A stretch of DNA of 53,596 nt from Bacteroidales bacterium (GCA_007134675.1 SLKJ01000160.1:1-53596), one strand, 5' to 3'; positions 9,853-20,525 are shown, counted from the stretch's first letter. Notes: generated by a model from the sequence alone, not told the origin. Numbers and translations: made by a program.

Positions 9853-11481
9853 TTAGTTTAATTCAAATAGGAGCCATTGATAAGGATCCAGTATTATATC
9901 AACAGGTTCCGAGGGCAGTTCTATTATGAACTCATGCCTTCTGAAAACAATTTCGAAGGTATGATCCTTACTGGTTCCATCATCAAAAATAAACCTAATA
10001 TCAAGGGGAAAAGTAAAGGCTATTTTATGTTGCTGCATCTGAACAAGCTCAATAGCGAGACGGCCGTTACTGAATTGAGTTTTAAATGATAATACCGGAT
10101 GACCGGCTGAATAAAGCCAGTCATCTGCAAATTGCTTCAGATCCATGCCTGTTAACTCTTCAAGTACCTCAATGAAATCATCTGTGCCGGCATAACCGGA
10201 CTTATAACGGTCATAAAACTCCCTGAGTCCCTTTAATAACATTTCGTCACCGATCTTTCGCCTGAGCATATGCAGTACCCATGATCCTTTCTGATATGAG
10301 TTCGGATTAAGCAGGTCGGTATAATTATCTGCGTGATGATCAACAATGGGAGCAAGGCTCTCCCTTGAGTATTCAATTATCCTGTCACGATGTGAGGCAA
10401 GTCTTTCCTGGTATTTTACACTGTCATATATCTGTTTAACATACCAGTCCGTCAGCCAGGTTGCAATTCCCTCACTGAGCCATATATGCGGCCAGTCTTT
10501 TTCAGAGAGTGAGTTTCCAAACCATTGATGGGCCATTTCATGTACAATTAGCTTTTCTATGGAATTGTTGCCTGCAACTGCCCTCTCATGGTAGAAAATA
10601 TTTCCTGCATTTTCCATACCTCCATAGCGGGTTGTCGATTGCACGTTTGCAATCTTTTCGAACGGATATGGGGCTATCATATCTGAAAAGAACCTGAGAA
10701 TTTCCGGTGTTCCTGAAAAAGCTCTGAAACCATTTTCCATGTTTTGGGGATATACCCAGTTAGACCAGGGTATACCGTCAATATCTCCGGGATACTCAAC
10801 AGCAAAACCTGCAGCAGCGAATACCATGACTTTAGTGGGGATTGGAATGTCGGTGGACCAGTAGTGGGCCGTCCTTTTCCCCGGAAGGTTTATCTTCTTT
10901 ATGAGATTTCCTGTGGCTATAACCTGGTAATGTGCGGGTGCAGTTATGGTAAAGTCTACCTTTGACCTGAAAGAAGGATGGTCAGTGCAGGGAAACCATT
11001 TATGGGCATGGTTTGGCCAGTTTTCAGCAAAAAAGGTTCTTTCTCCGTACATGTTTTTTGATATGATCAATCCGTTTTCAACGGTTCCCCGGTAGAAAAC
11101 TTTGTATACCGGGTTCCCCAATGTATCATAACTATAAACCGGAAGAGTCAGGATGTTATCTTTATGATCATGGTCTATGAGTATGCCGTTTTTCAATACA
11201 CTGTCAACTTTCACACCGATACCCTCGTTATTTACTGATGCCAGGTCGAGGAATATTCTTTCAACCTGGTTTTTCAGGATTATTTCAAGGCCTGTTACCC
11301 CGTTAATAATATTGGATGTATCATTTATCTCCAGGTTAATTCTGTACCTGTGAACATTAAAGGAATCATGTCGCTGAAGTCGCTCCTGTGAATCTGCAGG
11401 TATGGTAATAACCACCAGCAGAATAACAGGCAACAGCTTGTAAATCAAATTTATTTTCTCAATTAATTTATCCGGTAACAT
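9853..11481 (-). CDS. M1 family zinc metallopeptidase (aminopeptidase N-like)
   Basis: GGMENAGNIFYHE (GAMEN-like) and HEMAHQWFGNSL...WLSEGIATW zinc site; N-terminal signal sequence. Confidence 0.93.
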   Translation of the reverse strand: MLPDKLIEKINLIYKLLPVILLVVITIPADSQERLQRHDSFNVHRYRINLEINDTSNIINGVTGLEIILKNQVERIFLDLASVNNEGIGVKVDSVLKNGILIDHDHKDNILTLPVYSYDTLGNPVYKVFYRGTVENGLIISKNMYGERTFFAENWPNHAHKWFPCTDHPSFRSKVDFTITAPAHYQVIATGNLIKKINLPGKRTAHYWSTDIPIPTKVMVFAAAGFAVEYPGDIDGIPWSNWVYPQNMENGFRAFSGTPEILRFFSDMIAPYPFEKIANVQSTTRYGGMENAGNIFYHERAVAGNNSIEKLIVHEMAHQWFGNSLSEKDWPHIWLSEGIATWLTDWYVKQIYDSVKYQERLASHRDRIIEYSRESLAPIVDHHADNYTDLLNPNSYQKGSWVLHMLRRKIGDEMLLKGLREFYDRYKSGYAGTDDFIEVLEELTGMDLKQFADDWLYSAGHPVLSFKTQFSNGRLAIELVQMQQHKIAFTFPLDIRFIFDDGTSKDHTFEIVFRRHEFIIELPSEPVDIILDPYQWLLFELN

Positions 11482-11544
11482 AAATTCAGGTTCCCTTGGA
11501 AAATTAAAACGGTTAAGTTACGAAAAATAATATAGTTGGCAATT

Positions 11545-13839
11545 TCAGTTAAACAGGTAGCTGACTTTTATTCCTGCAGAATAATTTACCGGATTGCCGG
11601 GATAATAATACCTTGGAGGTCTGTTATTAAAACTGGGGGCATTGACAAGTATCATTGAGGCATATTTTTCATTGAAAATATTTTGGACGGAAATCCAGAT
11701 ATCAGCCTTGAAATTGTCTGATAATTTACGTTTAAGTCCCCCCGTTATCCCGGTCAGCCGATATGAATCCGAATAAAGACTGTTCTTATCATTCATTGGC
11801 ATTTTCCCTACATTTCTGAAATTTATTACAGTGTACAGTCCCCCCTGCAAAGCTCCATAAATTCCTGCGTTAAAAACCCGGTCGGGAATACCCGGCAGAT
11901 AACTGCCGGAATAATCAATCCCTTGATCAATAAAATCGGTAAAACGGAAATTATTAATTGTCAGATTGGGACTTATTGTCAGATTATCCGGCTGCCACCA
12001 GGAACCTGATGTTGCTGCATCACTGTCGAAAAGGACCAGCTGAAACTCAAGCTCTACTCCCCAATGCACAGATTCACCTGCATTTTTACCAACCCATGCA
12101 TCTTCACTTATCCTTTCGGCAACAAGAAGATCAGTAATCTTCATTCTGTAAATATTCATATCGTAAAAAAGGCTGTGCTCAAAAAGATTTCCCCTCAGGC
12201 CGCCTTCAATGTTCCAGCTCTTTTCGGGCTTTATATCTGTGTTTATGAATCCTTCAGGCGTAAGTGTTTCTGAGAGGGAAGGCGGAGAGAAACCGTGGCT
12301 GACAGTCATGAACACCGAGTTGCTTTTATAAAACCGGTAATTTGCGCTTAAACGCGGAGATATTATCTTTCCATATCTGTATTTTCCTGATCTATCCTGA
12401 GACCCCTCTCTGAAAAGATCCTTATAATCTGTGCTGCTTGAATTAATGTTTAAACCGGCTGACATATTAAGCCGGTAAAGGTCAAGGTCTAACTGAGTAA
12501 AGATGTTATAATAAAAAATCTTCTCCCTGTGATCACTTTTCATTGTTCCCCTTTCACCGAGTCCGCCGATATTCTCATATGAACTGTATTTATAGTTCTC
12601 CGTGTAAAGTTCTCCTCCGCCCAGTATTTGCCATGAACCCGCCGGAAAGGTTTCTGAATATGAGAGCCTGAATCTTGTTCCTCCACTGTATCTGTATTCG
12701 TTAAGAACATCAAAAGGGCGCATCTCTTTTTCTTCATGCAATGTTGAAAACAAACTCAGATCGGCTGACAATGAAGGGGTGAAATTGTAACCGGATGATA
12801 TTCCAGCAAGCAGCTTATCATAATCTTCATATCCTCTTGTCTGCAGCCAGTTCTGCGCAGCAGATCTGGGTTCGGTTACATAAGTCATGCTGTCTATAGA
12901 ACTGGGAATATGAGACTTCAGGCTTGTGTAGGCCAAAAGGAAAGTTATGTCTGTATTATCACTTAAACCTGCCCTGGATATTAAATTAAACCCGTCTCTT
13001 CTGTACTGGTTATTTTGACGGTAACCGTTGCTTTGGGTATGATTATACTGCATGTTTATTCCAAATTTTTCGCCTCCTGTTTCAATTCCTATAGTATTTC
13101 TGAAGAGATCCCATGATCCTGCATGAAAACTGTTTGTTACGGCTGCAGGTCGATTTGCCGGGTCTTTCGCTGAAATTATTATTGTACCACCTAACCCGGC
13201 GCCATAAATACTTGTTGCAGGTCCCTTGATAACCTCAATCCTTTCCATAAATGAGGGGTCTATATCTTCAACTATGCTTATACCCGATCCATTGGTAAGT
13301 GGAATATTATTGAGAAAGGCTCTTACTTTACCGGTTGCATAGGGCACCCTGGCTCCGATTCCTCTGATTGTTATACGGCTTGTATTCAGAGCTCCCGAAT
13401 GTGCAAAAATTCCAGGTGCCTGGTTTAATACCGGTACAACTGTTACCGGATTTTCTCTCTCTATCTGACCGGACTGAATCAGTGAAACTGATCCGGGGAC
13501 ATCCAGAATTCGGCGTGACCTTGCGTAGGCTTCTACAACAACTTCCTGTAGCTCAATAAATTTCGGTTCAAGAGAAAAAATGTAATACTCTTTATCTTCT
13601 GTGATTTCTGTCTTTTTAGTTTTGTATCCTATGGCGGTAATAGTTATCCTTCCTGTTATTTCTGTTTCAAAGCGGCCATCTTCACTGCTTATTATCCCTT
13701 TTACTGTACCCCGGTGTATTATGGCAGCTCCGGGTACCGGTTTGCCCGTTTCAGCATCAATAATCTGCCCCCTTACAAGGGGAAATATCTCCTGCTGAAT
13801 CAGGAAAGCTGATAATGTGATTACAAATAGTCTTATCAT
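11545..13839 (-). CDS. TonB-dependent receptor with N-terminal carboxypeptidase-like regulatory domain
   Basis: RGQIIDAETGKPVPGAAIIHRGTVKGIISSEDGRFE; plug motif INRGIG-like ITIRGIGARVPYATGK; IEVIKGPATSIYGAGLGGTIIISAK; C-terminal beta-strand ending VSYLFN. Confidence 0.94.
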   Translation of the reverse strand: MIRLFVITLSAFLIQQEIFPLVRGQIIDAETGKPVPGAAIIHRGTVKGIISSEDGRFETEITGRITITAIGYKTKKTEITEDKEYYIFSLEPKFIELQEVVVEAYARSRRILDVPGSVSLIQSGQIERENPVTVVPVLNQAPGIFAHSGALNTSRITIRGIGARVPYATGKVRAFLNNIPLTNGSGISIVEDIDPSFMERIEVIKGPATSIYGAGLGGTIIISAKDPANRPAAVTNSFHAGSWDLFRNTIGIETGGEKFGINMQYNHTQSNGYRQNNQYRRDGFNLISRAGLSDNTDITFLLAYTSLKSHIPSSIDSMTYVTEPRSAAQNWLQTRGYEDYDKLLAGISSGYNFTPSLSADLSLFSTLHEEKEMRPFDVLNEYRYSGGTRFRLSYSETFPAGSWQILGGGELYTENYKYSSYENIGGLGERGTMKSDHREKIFYYNIFTQLDLDLYRLNMSAGLNINSSSTDYKDLFREGSQDRSGKYRYGKIISPRLSANYRFYKSNSVFMTVSHGFSPPSLSETLTPEGFINTDIKPEKSWNIEGGLRGNLFEHSLFYDMNIYRMKITDLLVAERISEDAWVGKNAGESVHWGVELEFQLVLFDSDAATSGSWWQPDNLTISPNLTINNFRFTDFIDQGIDYSGSYLPGIPDRVFNAGIYGALQGGLYTVINFRNVGKMPMNDKNSLYSDSYRLTGITGGLKRKLSDNFKADIWISVQNIFNEKYASMILVNAPSFNNRPPRYYYPGNPVNYSAGIKVSYLFN

Positions 13840-13982
13840 TAATGATCCATCTATCTCTTATGACAAATCAGAATTATCAATTGTTTGATACAAACAATAA
13901 AGATGATAAATAGTTTGGCAGTAATTAGACGTTTTCTGTGGTCAGAAAGAATTAATAAGGGTCAGGGCTGTTTGTTATTAAT

Positions 13983-14687
13983 TCAGATGAGATTTTTAGA
14001 TTCCATCATATTGATTATGGCTTCTATTATTTCATTTTCGGTAAGTGACATCCGGTTAAAAATGACATCAAACCATGTATAATCGGTATTTCTGCCTTCA
14101 AATGATTCTCTGAACTTTTCTCTTTTTTTGTCCATTTCAATAACTGACTTCCTTGCATCTGGAAATGACAGGTCGTAGCGTTCACTTATCATAAGGCTAC
14201 GCCATTCCAGAGGTGCTTCAAGACTGACATGCAGAGATTTCATAATGTCTTTCGTCAGGACCACTCCTGCCCGGCCGATAATAATTATGTTCCCTTCCGA
14301 GGCAATCGATCTTATAACATCACCTATTGTTTTTCTTATTTTGCGGTCGCTTTTGTAATATTTATTTGCATATGATGCGAATATGTCTCCAAGGGCATTC
14401 CTTTCCTGATATTTAAACACATATGCAATTTCTGATGGTTTAACATTAAGTTCCCTGGCAGCTTTTTCCAGCAGTTCTTTATTTATATAATCCCATTCCC
14501 TGAAATTTTCCTTCTCGCGGGTTCGCTTATTTATCTCATCAACAAGTTTCTGGGTTAGTCGCCGTGCTGAGCACCCGCTTTGTCTGGAAATAGTGACAAC
14601 AGGTCCGGGTTCTTTCGGGGGTACAACATCCTTTCCTTCGGCTTCCTTCAGGCGCCGGTTCAGATAATTAAACAGTATATCGGACAT
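13983..14687 (-). CDS. Cytidylate kinase-like family protein
   Basis: VTISRQSGCSARRLTQKLVDEINKR..., IIIGRAGVVLTKDIMKSLHVSLEAPLEWR. Confidence 0.8.
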   Translation of the reverse strand: MSDILFNYLNRRLKEAEGKDVVPPKEPGPVVTISRQSGCSARRLTQKLVDEINKRTREKENFREWDYINKELLEKAARELNVKPSEIAYVFKYQERNALGDIFASYANKYYKSDRKIRKTIGDVIRSIASEGNIIIIGRAGVVLTKDIMKSLHVSLEAPLEWRSLMISERYDLSFPDARKSVIEMDKKREKFRESFEGRNTDYTWFDVIFNRMSLTENEIIEAIINMMESKNLI

Positions 14688-15094
14688 TTTGTAGAGGTTT
14701 CAGGTCATAAATTATCTATTTGTAAACAGTTCTAAATATACAAAAAACCTTTTAACACGATACTTTTTTGTAGTAATTTGAATTCAAAGTTCATATATTT
14801 TGAGAAAATGCAGCATTTCGTAAAGTCAGTTTTGTAATATATATTTACAGTAATCGTCTAATTTACAATTGATTTATTCCTCAAATATCAATTTCATGTT
14901 ATGTCTGTTTGTATTGACAGGCAGAAAGATTTAATATTTGTATTGTTGGCAGATAATTAATTATTTTGTTTTTTGTGCAGGTAATAATATATTTAAATAA
15001 TAATTCATCGATAATATGTTTGTTGTAAGAGAATATTATACAGGCTGTTATTTTATGTGTGATAAGTTATTGAGACGGAATTAAATAAAGGACA

Positions 15095-16129
15095 TTGTAC
15101 AGCGAATTATTATTACCACTGATTACTGCGATGTTTCTCGCAGTAAATATGGGTGCCAGCGGAACGGCACCCTCCTTTTCTGCATCCTACGGAGCCAATA
15201 TCATAAAAAGGCTGGCAATTCCCGGTGTATTCGGCCTCTTTGTTCTTTTGGGTGCTATAGTTGCCGGTAAACAGGTAGGGGTTACAATGGGTAAAGAGCT
15301 TATTCCTCCGGAAATGCTCACTCCTGATGTTTTAACCATTGTGTTGTTCTCAGTTGGCCTTTCCCTCCTCATTTCCAATTACCTTGCTGTTCCTCAATCG
15401 ACAAGTCAGGCCACAGTATTTGCAATCTGCGGTCCGGCAATATTCTATAACCAGCTCAATTCTCCCAAACTCCTATTTGAAATAATTCCCACATGGTTTT
15501 TATTGCCGGTTGTTTCATTTGTAATTACACTTCTGATTGGAAAATTGCTTTACAAACGCATAAGGGACTCTAAATCAGTTGATTACAGTAAGGTGTCAAA
15601 TCATATTGCATTAAAAATACTGGTGTTGCTGTCATCCTGTTATGTTGCTTTTGCAATTGGGGCCAATAATGTTGCCAATGCCTCCGGGCCTATTGCATCA
15701 ATGGTTTTGAATGAACTGGGCATTGATGCAACCAGTGAGGATAATTTCATAATGATAATAACGGTCACCACTCTCATTATTGCACCCTGTTTTGCCATCG
15801 GAAGCTCCTTATTCGGATACAGGCTGCTACAGTCCACCGGAAAAGGAATAGTCGAATTCGGTCTTGTCGGAGCTTCACTGATTTCAATTGTTACTGCAAC
15901 CCTTCTTTTGCTTGCTTCAATAACAAGAGGCATACCTACTTCACTTGTACAATTGAACACATTTGCCATTATAGCAGTCGGCATATCCAAAATTGGATGG
16001 AAAAAGGTAATAGTCGACAGAACAGTGCGGAAATTCTGGATCGTATGGATCATTGCCCCGGTTTTTGCATTGATTCTTTCGTATACTCTTACTGCACTTG
16101 CTCATCGCTATGGTATTATATTTTTCTGA
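15095..16129 (+). CDS. Inorganic phosphate transporter (PiT family), apparent TTG start
   Basis: MGASGTAPSFSASYGANI and AIGANNVANASGPIASMV repeats typical of PiT; TTG at 15095. Confidence 0.86.
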   Translation: MYSELLLPLITAMFLAVNMGASGTAPSFSASYGANIIKRLAIPGVFGLFVLLGAIVAGKQVGVTMGKELIPPEMLTPDVLTIVLFSVGLSLLISNYLAVPQSTSQATVFAICGPAIFYNQLNSPKLLFEIIPTWFLLPVVSFVITLLIGKLLYKRIRDSKSVDYSKVSNHIALKILVLLSSCYVAFAIGANNVANASGPIASMVLNELGIDATSEDNFIMIITVTTLIIAPCFAIGSSLFGYRLLQSTGKGIVEFGLVGASLISIVTATLLLLASITRGIPTSLVQLNTFAIIAVGISKIGWKKVIVDRTVRKFWIVWIIAPVFALILSYTLTALAHRYGIIFF

Positions 16130-16194
16130 TAACTTTTTCTGCTTGATTACGTTATTATACTTTGAATTGATTTTATTTTCTTAAGTATTAAATA

Positions 16195-17265
16195 ATGGGA
16201 GGATTAACAGAAAAAGATAAAAAATCCGGATTTTTGCCAAAAATAATACTTTATTCAACTCTTATTCTGCTTTTGTCGGCGGCAGTTTCGGGTCTTATGC
16301 TGTGGAACGTTGCATTCCGGCCAACTGTAACCACTGGTCAGGACATATGGGTCGATATACACATCCCTACAGGTTCCGGGTTTGATGAAGTTATTGATAT
16401 GCTGGAAGAAAAGGGACTGATAGAAAACAGATCAACTCTGGAATGGCTTGCAATCCGCAAAAACTACCCGAATAACATTAACCCGGGCCGTTACAGGCTT
16501 GAAAAAGGCATGAGCAACAATGAACTGGTCAATATGCTGCGGTCAGGAAACCAGCAACCCGTTAATCTGGTCTTTAACAGTAACAGAAGAATTGAAAACA
16601 TTGCTTCAGTTGTTGCACGCCAGATAGAGGCAGATTCATCTGATATAGTTAACCTGGCCGGTGATACTGATTTTCTGGAATCTCTGGGTTTTGACAAGGA
16701 GGGCATTCCGGCATTATTCATACCAAACACCTATGAATTTTTCTGGAATACCTCTGCTGAACAGTTTTACAGACGTATGAAAATTGAGTATGAAAGATTC
16801 TGGAATGGGGACAGGGATTCAAGGAGAAATTCTTTGGGACTGACACGCTTGCAGGTAAGCACACTGGCCTCCATTGTAGATGAGGAAACTGTTAAAAGTG
16901 AAGAGATGCCCGTAATTGCCGGTGTTTATCTGAACCGTCTGAACAGGGGAATGCGTTTACAGGCTGATCCGACAATAAAATATGCATTAGGAGATTTTAC
17001 CGTCAATCGTATCCTGAAAGTGCATCTTGAAATAGACTCTCCCTTTAATACCTATAAGTATTCCGGACTACCACCTGGTCCTATTATAATACCCTCTGTG
17101 CACTCAATAGATGCAGTTCTGAATGCAAATGAGCATAATTATCTGTATTTCTGTGCCAGGGAAGATTTTTCAGGATATCACAGATTTGCCCGGACCCTTT
17201 CTGAACATAACCGCAATGCAAGATTATACCAGAATGCACTAAATAAGAGACGGATATTTCAATAG
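16195..17265 (+). CDS. mltG: Endolytic transglycosylase MltG (YceG-like)
   Basis: IPTGSGFDEVIDMLEEKGLIENRSTLEWLA, LASIVDEETVKSEEMPVIAGVYLNRL, LQADPTIKYALGD, SPFNTYKYSGLPPGPI. Confidence 0.93.
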   Translation: MGGLTEKDKKSGFLPKIILYSTLILLLSAAVSGLMLWNVAFRPTVTTGQDIWVDIHIPTGSGFDEVIDMLEEKGLIENRSTLEWLAIRKNYPNNINPGRYRLEKGMSNNELVNMLRSGNQQPVNLVFNSNRRIENIASVVARQIEADSSDIVNLAGDTDFLESLGFDKEGIPALFIPNTYEFFWNTSAEQFYRRMKIEYERFWNGDRDSRRNSLGLTRLQVSTLASIVDEETVKSEEMPVIAGVYLNRLNRGMRLQADPTIKYALGDFTVNRILKVHLEIDSPFNTYKYSGLPPGPIIIPSVHSIDAVLNANEHNYLYFCAREDFSGYHRFARTLSEHNRNARLYQNALNKRRIFQ

Positions 17266-17335
17266 TTTTTTTTATCTTTATTTATCGTAAGCGGATTATT
17301 GTTTATCGATAATATTTTTTTCGAATACCTTATTT

Positions 17336-18751
17336 ATGGATAACATCAAGTTTGGAACTGACGGCTGGAGAGCCATAATTGCTGATGGATTTACTTTAGG
17401 AAATGTAGCAAGAATTTCTAGGGCTTCAGCTCGTTGGCTGGTAAACCGTGAGAAAGACAGAGAGGCATCAGTTGTAATAGGCTATGATACCAGATTTGGC
17501 GGAAAAATGTTTGCTGAGGCGGCAGCAAAGGTATTTGCACTGACCGGGGTCAGTGTTTACCTTTCTGATAGATTTGTTTCCACTCCGATGGTTTCATATG
17601 GTGTAATAAGCAAAAAAGCATCAATGGGTGTTGCTATAACTGCAAGTCACAACTCATTTGAATATAACGGATTCAAAATCAAAGGTCATTATGGGGGACC
17701 AGTGCTTGATCAGGATTTAAAGGATATTGAGAATCTGATCCCGGAAATGAATGAGATACATCTTGATTCACTTCATTTTGAAGAGTATGTTGACAAAGGA
17801 CTGATTCAATATGTTAATCTTGAGTCTATCTACATTGATAATGTGAAAGAGAACTTTAATCTGGAGTCAATTGAAAAATCCCGGTTCACTTTTGCTTTTG
17901 ACTCGATGTATGGAGCCGGCCAGCAAGTCTTTAAGCAGCTGTTACCAGGGGTCCATCTTGTTAATTGCCAGCAGGACTATTCCTTCGGTGGAATATCTCC
18001 TGAACCATCAGCCACTAACCTGAAAAAGCTCGAAGCTCTTATAAGGAGTAACGGGAATATTGATTGCGGACTGGCAGTGGATGGAGATGCTGACCGGGTT
18101 GCCATGTATGACAGACACGCCAACTATATAGATTCACATCACATAATGCTTTTACTTATCCATTATCTATATAAATATAAGGGTTTTAACGGCAAAATAG
18201 TGACCGGATTCTCATCAACTGCCAGGATTGAAAAATTATGCATGTATTACGGACTTGATTTTAAGAGGGTCAAAATTGGATTTAAGGAAATTTGCAGTGT
18301 TATTTTAAAGGAGAAGGTACTGATGGGAGGAGAGGAGTCAGGAGGAATATCGGTCCTTTCTCATATACCTGACAGGGATGGTATTTGGACAGGGCTTCTG
18401 ATATGGCAGTTTATGGTCGAAACAGGGAAGAACCTGCATGAACTCATAGAAGAGGTTTATTCAATAACAGGCTCTTTCGCCTGTGAAAGAGCCGATCTGA
18501 AGATTGATAAAAAGAGAAAGAACGAGATAATTGAAAATTGCAGAAAAGGGTTATTTCGTAACTTCGGGAACAGAACTGTTCAGCGGATTGAGAATCTGGA
18601 CGGATTCAAGTTCTTTTTCAATGATGCCGAATGGCTAATGATAAGATCATCAGGAACTGAACCCTTATTAAGGATATATGCTGAATCTTATAACAGGAAA
18701 TCTGCTCTTGAAATACTTGAGGCGGCAGAGAGGGAAATAATGGCCATTTAG
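17336..18751 (+). CDS. Phosphoglucomutase/phosphomannomutase family protein
   Basis: IKFGTDGWRAIIADGFT, GVAITASHNSFEYNGFKIK, VDGDADRVAMYD, IRSSGTEPLLRIYAES. Confidence 0.93.
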   Translation: MDNIKFGTDGWRAIIADGFTLGNVARISRASARWLVNREKDREASVVIGYDTRFGGKMFAEAAAKVFALTGVSVYLSDRFVSTPMVSYGVISKKASMGVAITASHNSFEYNGFKIKGHYGGPVLDQDLKDIENLIPEMNEIHLDSLHFEEYVDKGLIQYVNLESIYIDNVKENFNLESIEKSRFTFAFDSMYGAGQQVFKQLLPGVHLVNCQQDYSFGGISPEPSATNLKKLEALIRSNGNIDCGLAVDGDADRVAMYDRHANYIDSHHIMLLLIHYLYKYKGFNGKIVTGFSSTARIEKLCMYYGLDFKRVKIGFKEICSVILKEKVLMGGEESGGISVLSHIPDRDGIWTGLLIWQFMVETGKNLHELIEEVYSITGSFACERADLKIDKKRKNEIIENCRKGLFRNFGNRTVQRIENLDGFKFFFNDAEWLMIRSSGTEPLLRIYAESYNRKSALEILEAAEREIMAI

Positions 18752-18782
18752 CCCGGATTAGCCAAATAGGATCAAATCTGAT

Positions 18783-19793
18783 TTATACTATGTTTACTTC
18801 TGTCTCCAGCTTTATGCCGAACCTTTCAAATACAGAATCACTTATCTTCATAGCCAGATCATAGATCTCAGCTCCCGAAGCATTACCATGATTTACAAGA
18901 ATAAGGGCTTGTTTATCGTAAACACCAGCATTTCCTGTTCTTTTACCTTTCCACCCACATTGCTCAATAAGCCACCCTGCCGAAATCTTGGCCTGTTCTT
19001 CTGACACGGGAAAAACAGGCATAAATTCATTCTGTTTCTTAAGTTTATTTACTATATCTTTTTCAACTACCGGGTTCTTAAAGAAGCTTCCTGCATTGCC
19101 AAGTGACTTCGGATCAGGTAATTTAGACCTGCGTATATTTATAACTGCATCACGCACTGTTTTAAGGGTCAGTACTCCTCTTTTTTCAATCTCTTTCTGA
19201 AGATTACCGTATTTTATATTGAATTCAGGATTATGGCTTAAGATGAAAACTACCGAAGTGATAACCACCCTGTTTTTAAGCTGCGTTTTGAAGATGCTGT
19301 CTCTGTAACCGAATTTACAATCGGGGTTTGAAATAATGACTGTCTCGAAAGATTCAAGATCCAGGTATTTAACATTTTTTATTACGTCTTTTGCTTCAGC
19401 ACCATAGGCTCCGATATTCTGTATGGGACTTGAACCTGACGAACCGGGAATAAGGGATAGGTTTTCGATTCCCCCCAGGTTATTTTCCACTGACCAACTA
19501 ACAAAATCATCCCAGTTTACACCTGCACCAACTTCAACGCGGCAATGTTCAGAGTCATTTTCCAGTATACTTATTCCCTTTAAGTCAGGCTGTACTATCA
19601 ACCCGTTGAAATCTCTGGTAAACAATATATTACTTCCTCCTCCCATAATCATAAATGGAAAACAGTCCCTGTGGTTTTCAAGCACAAACCTGAGTTCTTC
19701 CTGGTTGTTTGCTCGGAAAAAATAGCGTGCTTTTACATCAATACCGAAAGTGTTGTAGGGTTTCAGAGAAACGTTTTCTTTAATGTCTGTCAT
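18783..19793 (-). CDS. murB: UDP-N-acetylmuramate dehydrogenase; likely start MTDIKENVSLKPYNTFGI inside the longer track ORF
   Basis: LKPYNTFGIDVKA, MGGGSNILFTRDFNG, LSLIPGSSGSSPIQNIGAYGAE, GYRDSIFK, GNAGSFFKNPVV, GWLIEQCGWKGKRTGNAGVYDKQALILVNHGNASG. Confidence 0.95.
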   Translation of the reverse strand: MTDIKENVSLKPYNTFGIDVKARYFFRANNQEELRFVLENHRDCFPFMIMGGGSNILFTRDFNGLIVQPDLKGISILENDSEHCRVEVGAGVNWDDFVSWSVENNLGGIENLSLIPGSSGSSPIQNIGAYGAEAKDVIKNVKYLDLESFETVIISNPDCKFGYRDSIFKTQLKNRVVITSVVFILSHNPEFNIKYGNLQKEIEKRGVLTLKTVRDAVINIRRSKLPDPKSLGNAGSFFKNPVVEKDIVNKLKKQNEFMPVFPVSEEQAKISAGWLIEQCGWKGKRTGNAGVYDKQALILVNHGNASGAEIYDLAMKISDSVFERFGIKLETEVNIV

Positions 19794-19894
19794 ATTGCTC
19801 TTTGTTCTGCAGCAAATATACTCAAATGACATTTGATTCCCCCATTAAAAATATAATTGCTCATGCCTGGGATTTCTGGTAACCATTTTTTTTT

Positions 19895-19902
19895 TAAATT
19901 TG
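19895..19902 (+). promoter_or_regulatory. Bacteroidota -7-type box (TAnnTTTG) upstream of tRNA-Arg
   Basis: TAAATTTG 12 nt before the tRNA; no clear -33 TTTG. Confidence 0.5.
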
Positions 19903-19913
19903 CAGCAATTATC

Positions 19914-19987
19914 GGTTCCGTAGCTCAGCTGGATAGAGCAACAGCCTTCTAAGCTGTGGGTCCCAGGTTCGAATCCTGGCGGAATCA
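19914..19987 (+). tRNA. tRNA-Arg, anticodon TCT
   Basis: Cloverleaf by eye: acceptor GGTTCCG/CGGAATC, anticodon stem ACAGC/GCTGT with loop CTTCTAA, T-arm CCAGGTTCGAATCCTGG; CCA not encoded. Confidence 0.95.
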
Positions 19988-19997
19988 CAAGAAAGTC

Positions 19998-20036
19998 AAC
20001 CACCTGCAAACATCAAAAACAGCAGGTGGTTTTTTT
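19998..20036 (+). terminator. Intrinsic terminator after tRNA-Arg
   Basis: AACCACCTGC ... GCAGGTGGTT 10-bp stem followed by a T-run. Confidence 0.85.
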
Positions 20037-20117
20037 GGACATATAATTTGCATATACTGGATTGAGTAGCTTGTAAGCTATCGTTTAAGGGGTGATAACT
20101 ATAATCCACTTTTCATA

Positions 20118-20477
20118 GTGAAATTCCATTTTTACACCGTCCATGCTTTTGAACGCGGACTGAAGTTTTTTGATATGGCCGACACCTATGGTTCGCATAC
20201 CTATGTCCGTGAAATCCTGAAGGAGGTGCCGCTGGAGGAGACAACCCTGCTTACCAAGATCTGGACGACCGATACAAGCTGGTATAAAACGGAGCCTGTT
20301 GGAAAAACCCTCGACCGGTTTAGATTGGAGACAGGAAGCGACTATTTTGAATTTATTTCCGCAAATGAAACGGATGGATCCATGCCAGTCAGGATGTTTT
20401 TCCCCGTTAAGGATATTGGTAAAGAAGGCAATATCCTTCAAAATCAGAACATATTTAAAAATTATTGGATTGAATAA
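20118..20477 (+). pseudogene. Decayed internal fragment of an aldo/keto reductase
   Basis: FERGLKFFDMADTYGSHTYVREILKEVPLEETTLLTKIWTTD...GKTLDRFRLETGSDYFEF resembles the AKR N-terminal third; lacks the true N-terminus and most of the barrel. Confidence 0.75.
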
Positions 20478-20499
20478 CACCAAAGTTATGATTTTTAAT

Positions 20500-20507
20500 T
20501 ATATTTG
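20500..20507 (+). promoter_or_regulatory. Bacteroidota -7-type box (TAnnTTTG) for the phe leader/pheA
   Basis: TATATTTG 18 nt upstream of the leader-peptide ATG; -33 element weak. Confidence 0.55.
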
Positions 20508-20525
20508 CCATAAATGTACAGACTA

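Noticed and set aside
20085-20483. 132-aa minus-strand ORF opposite the AKR remnant
   Set aside because: No recognisable protein; the plus strand carries clear AKR similarity.
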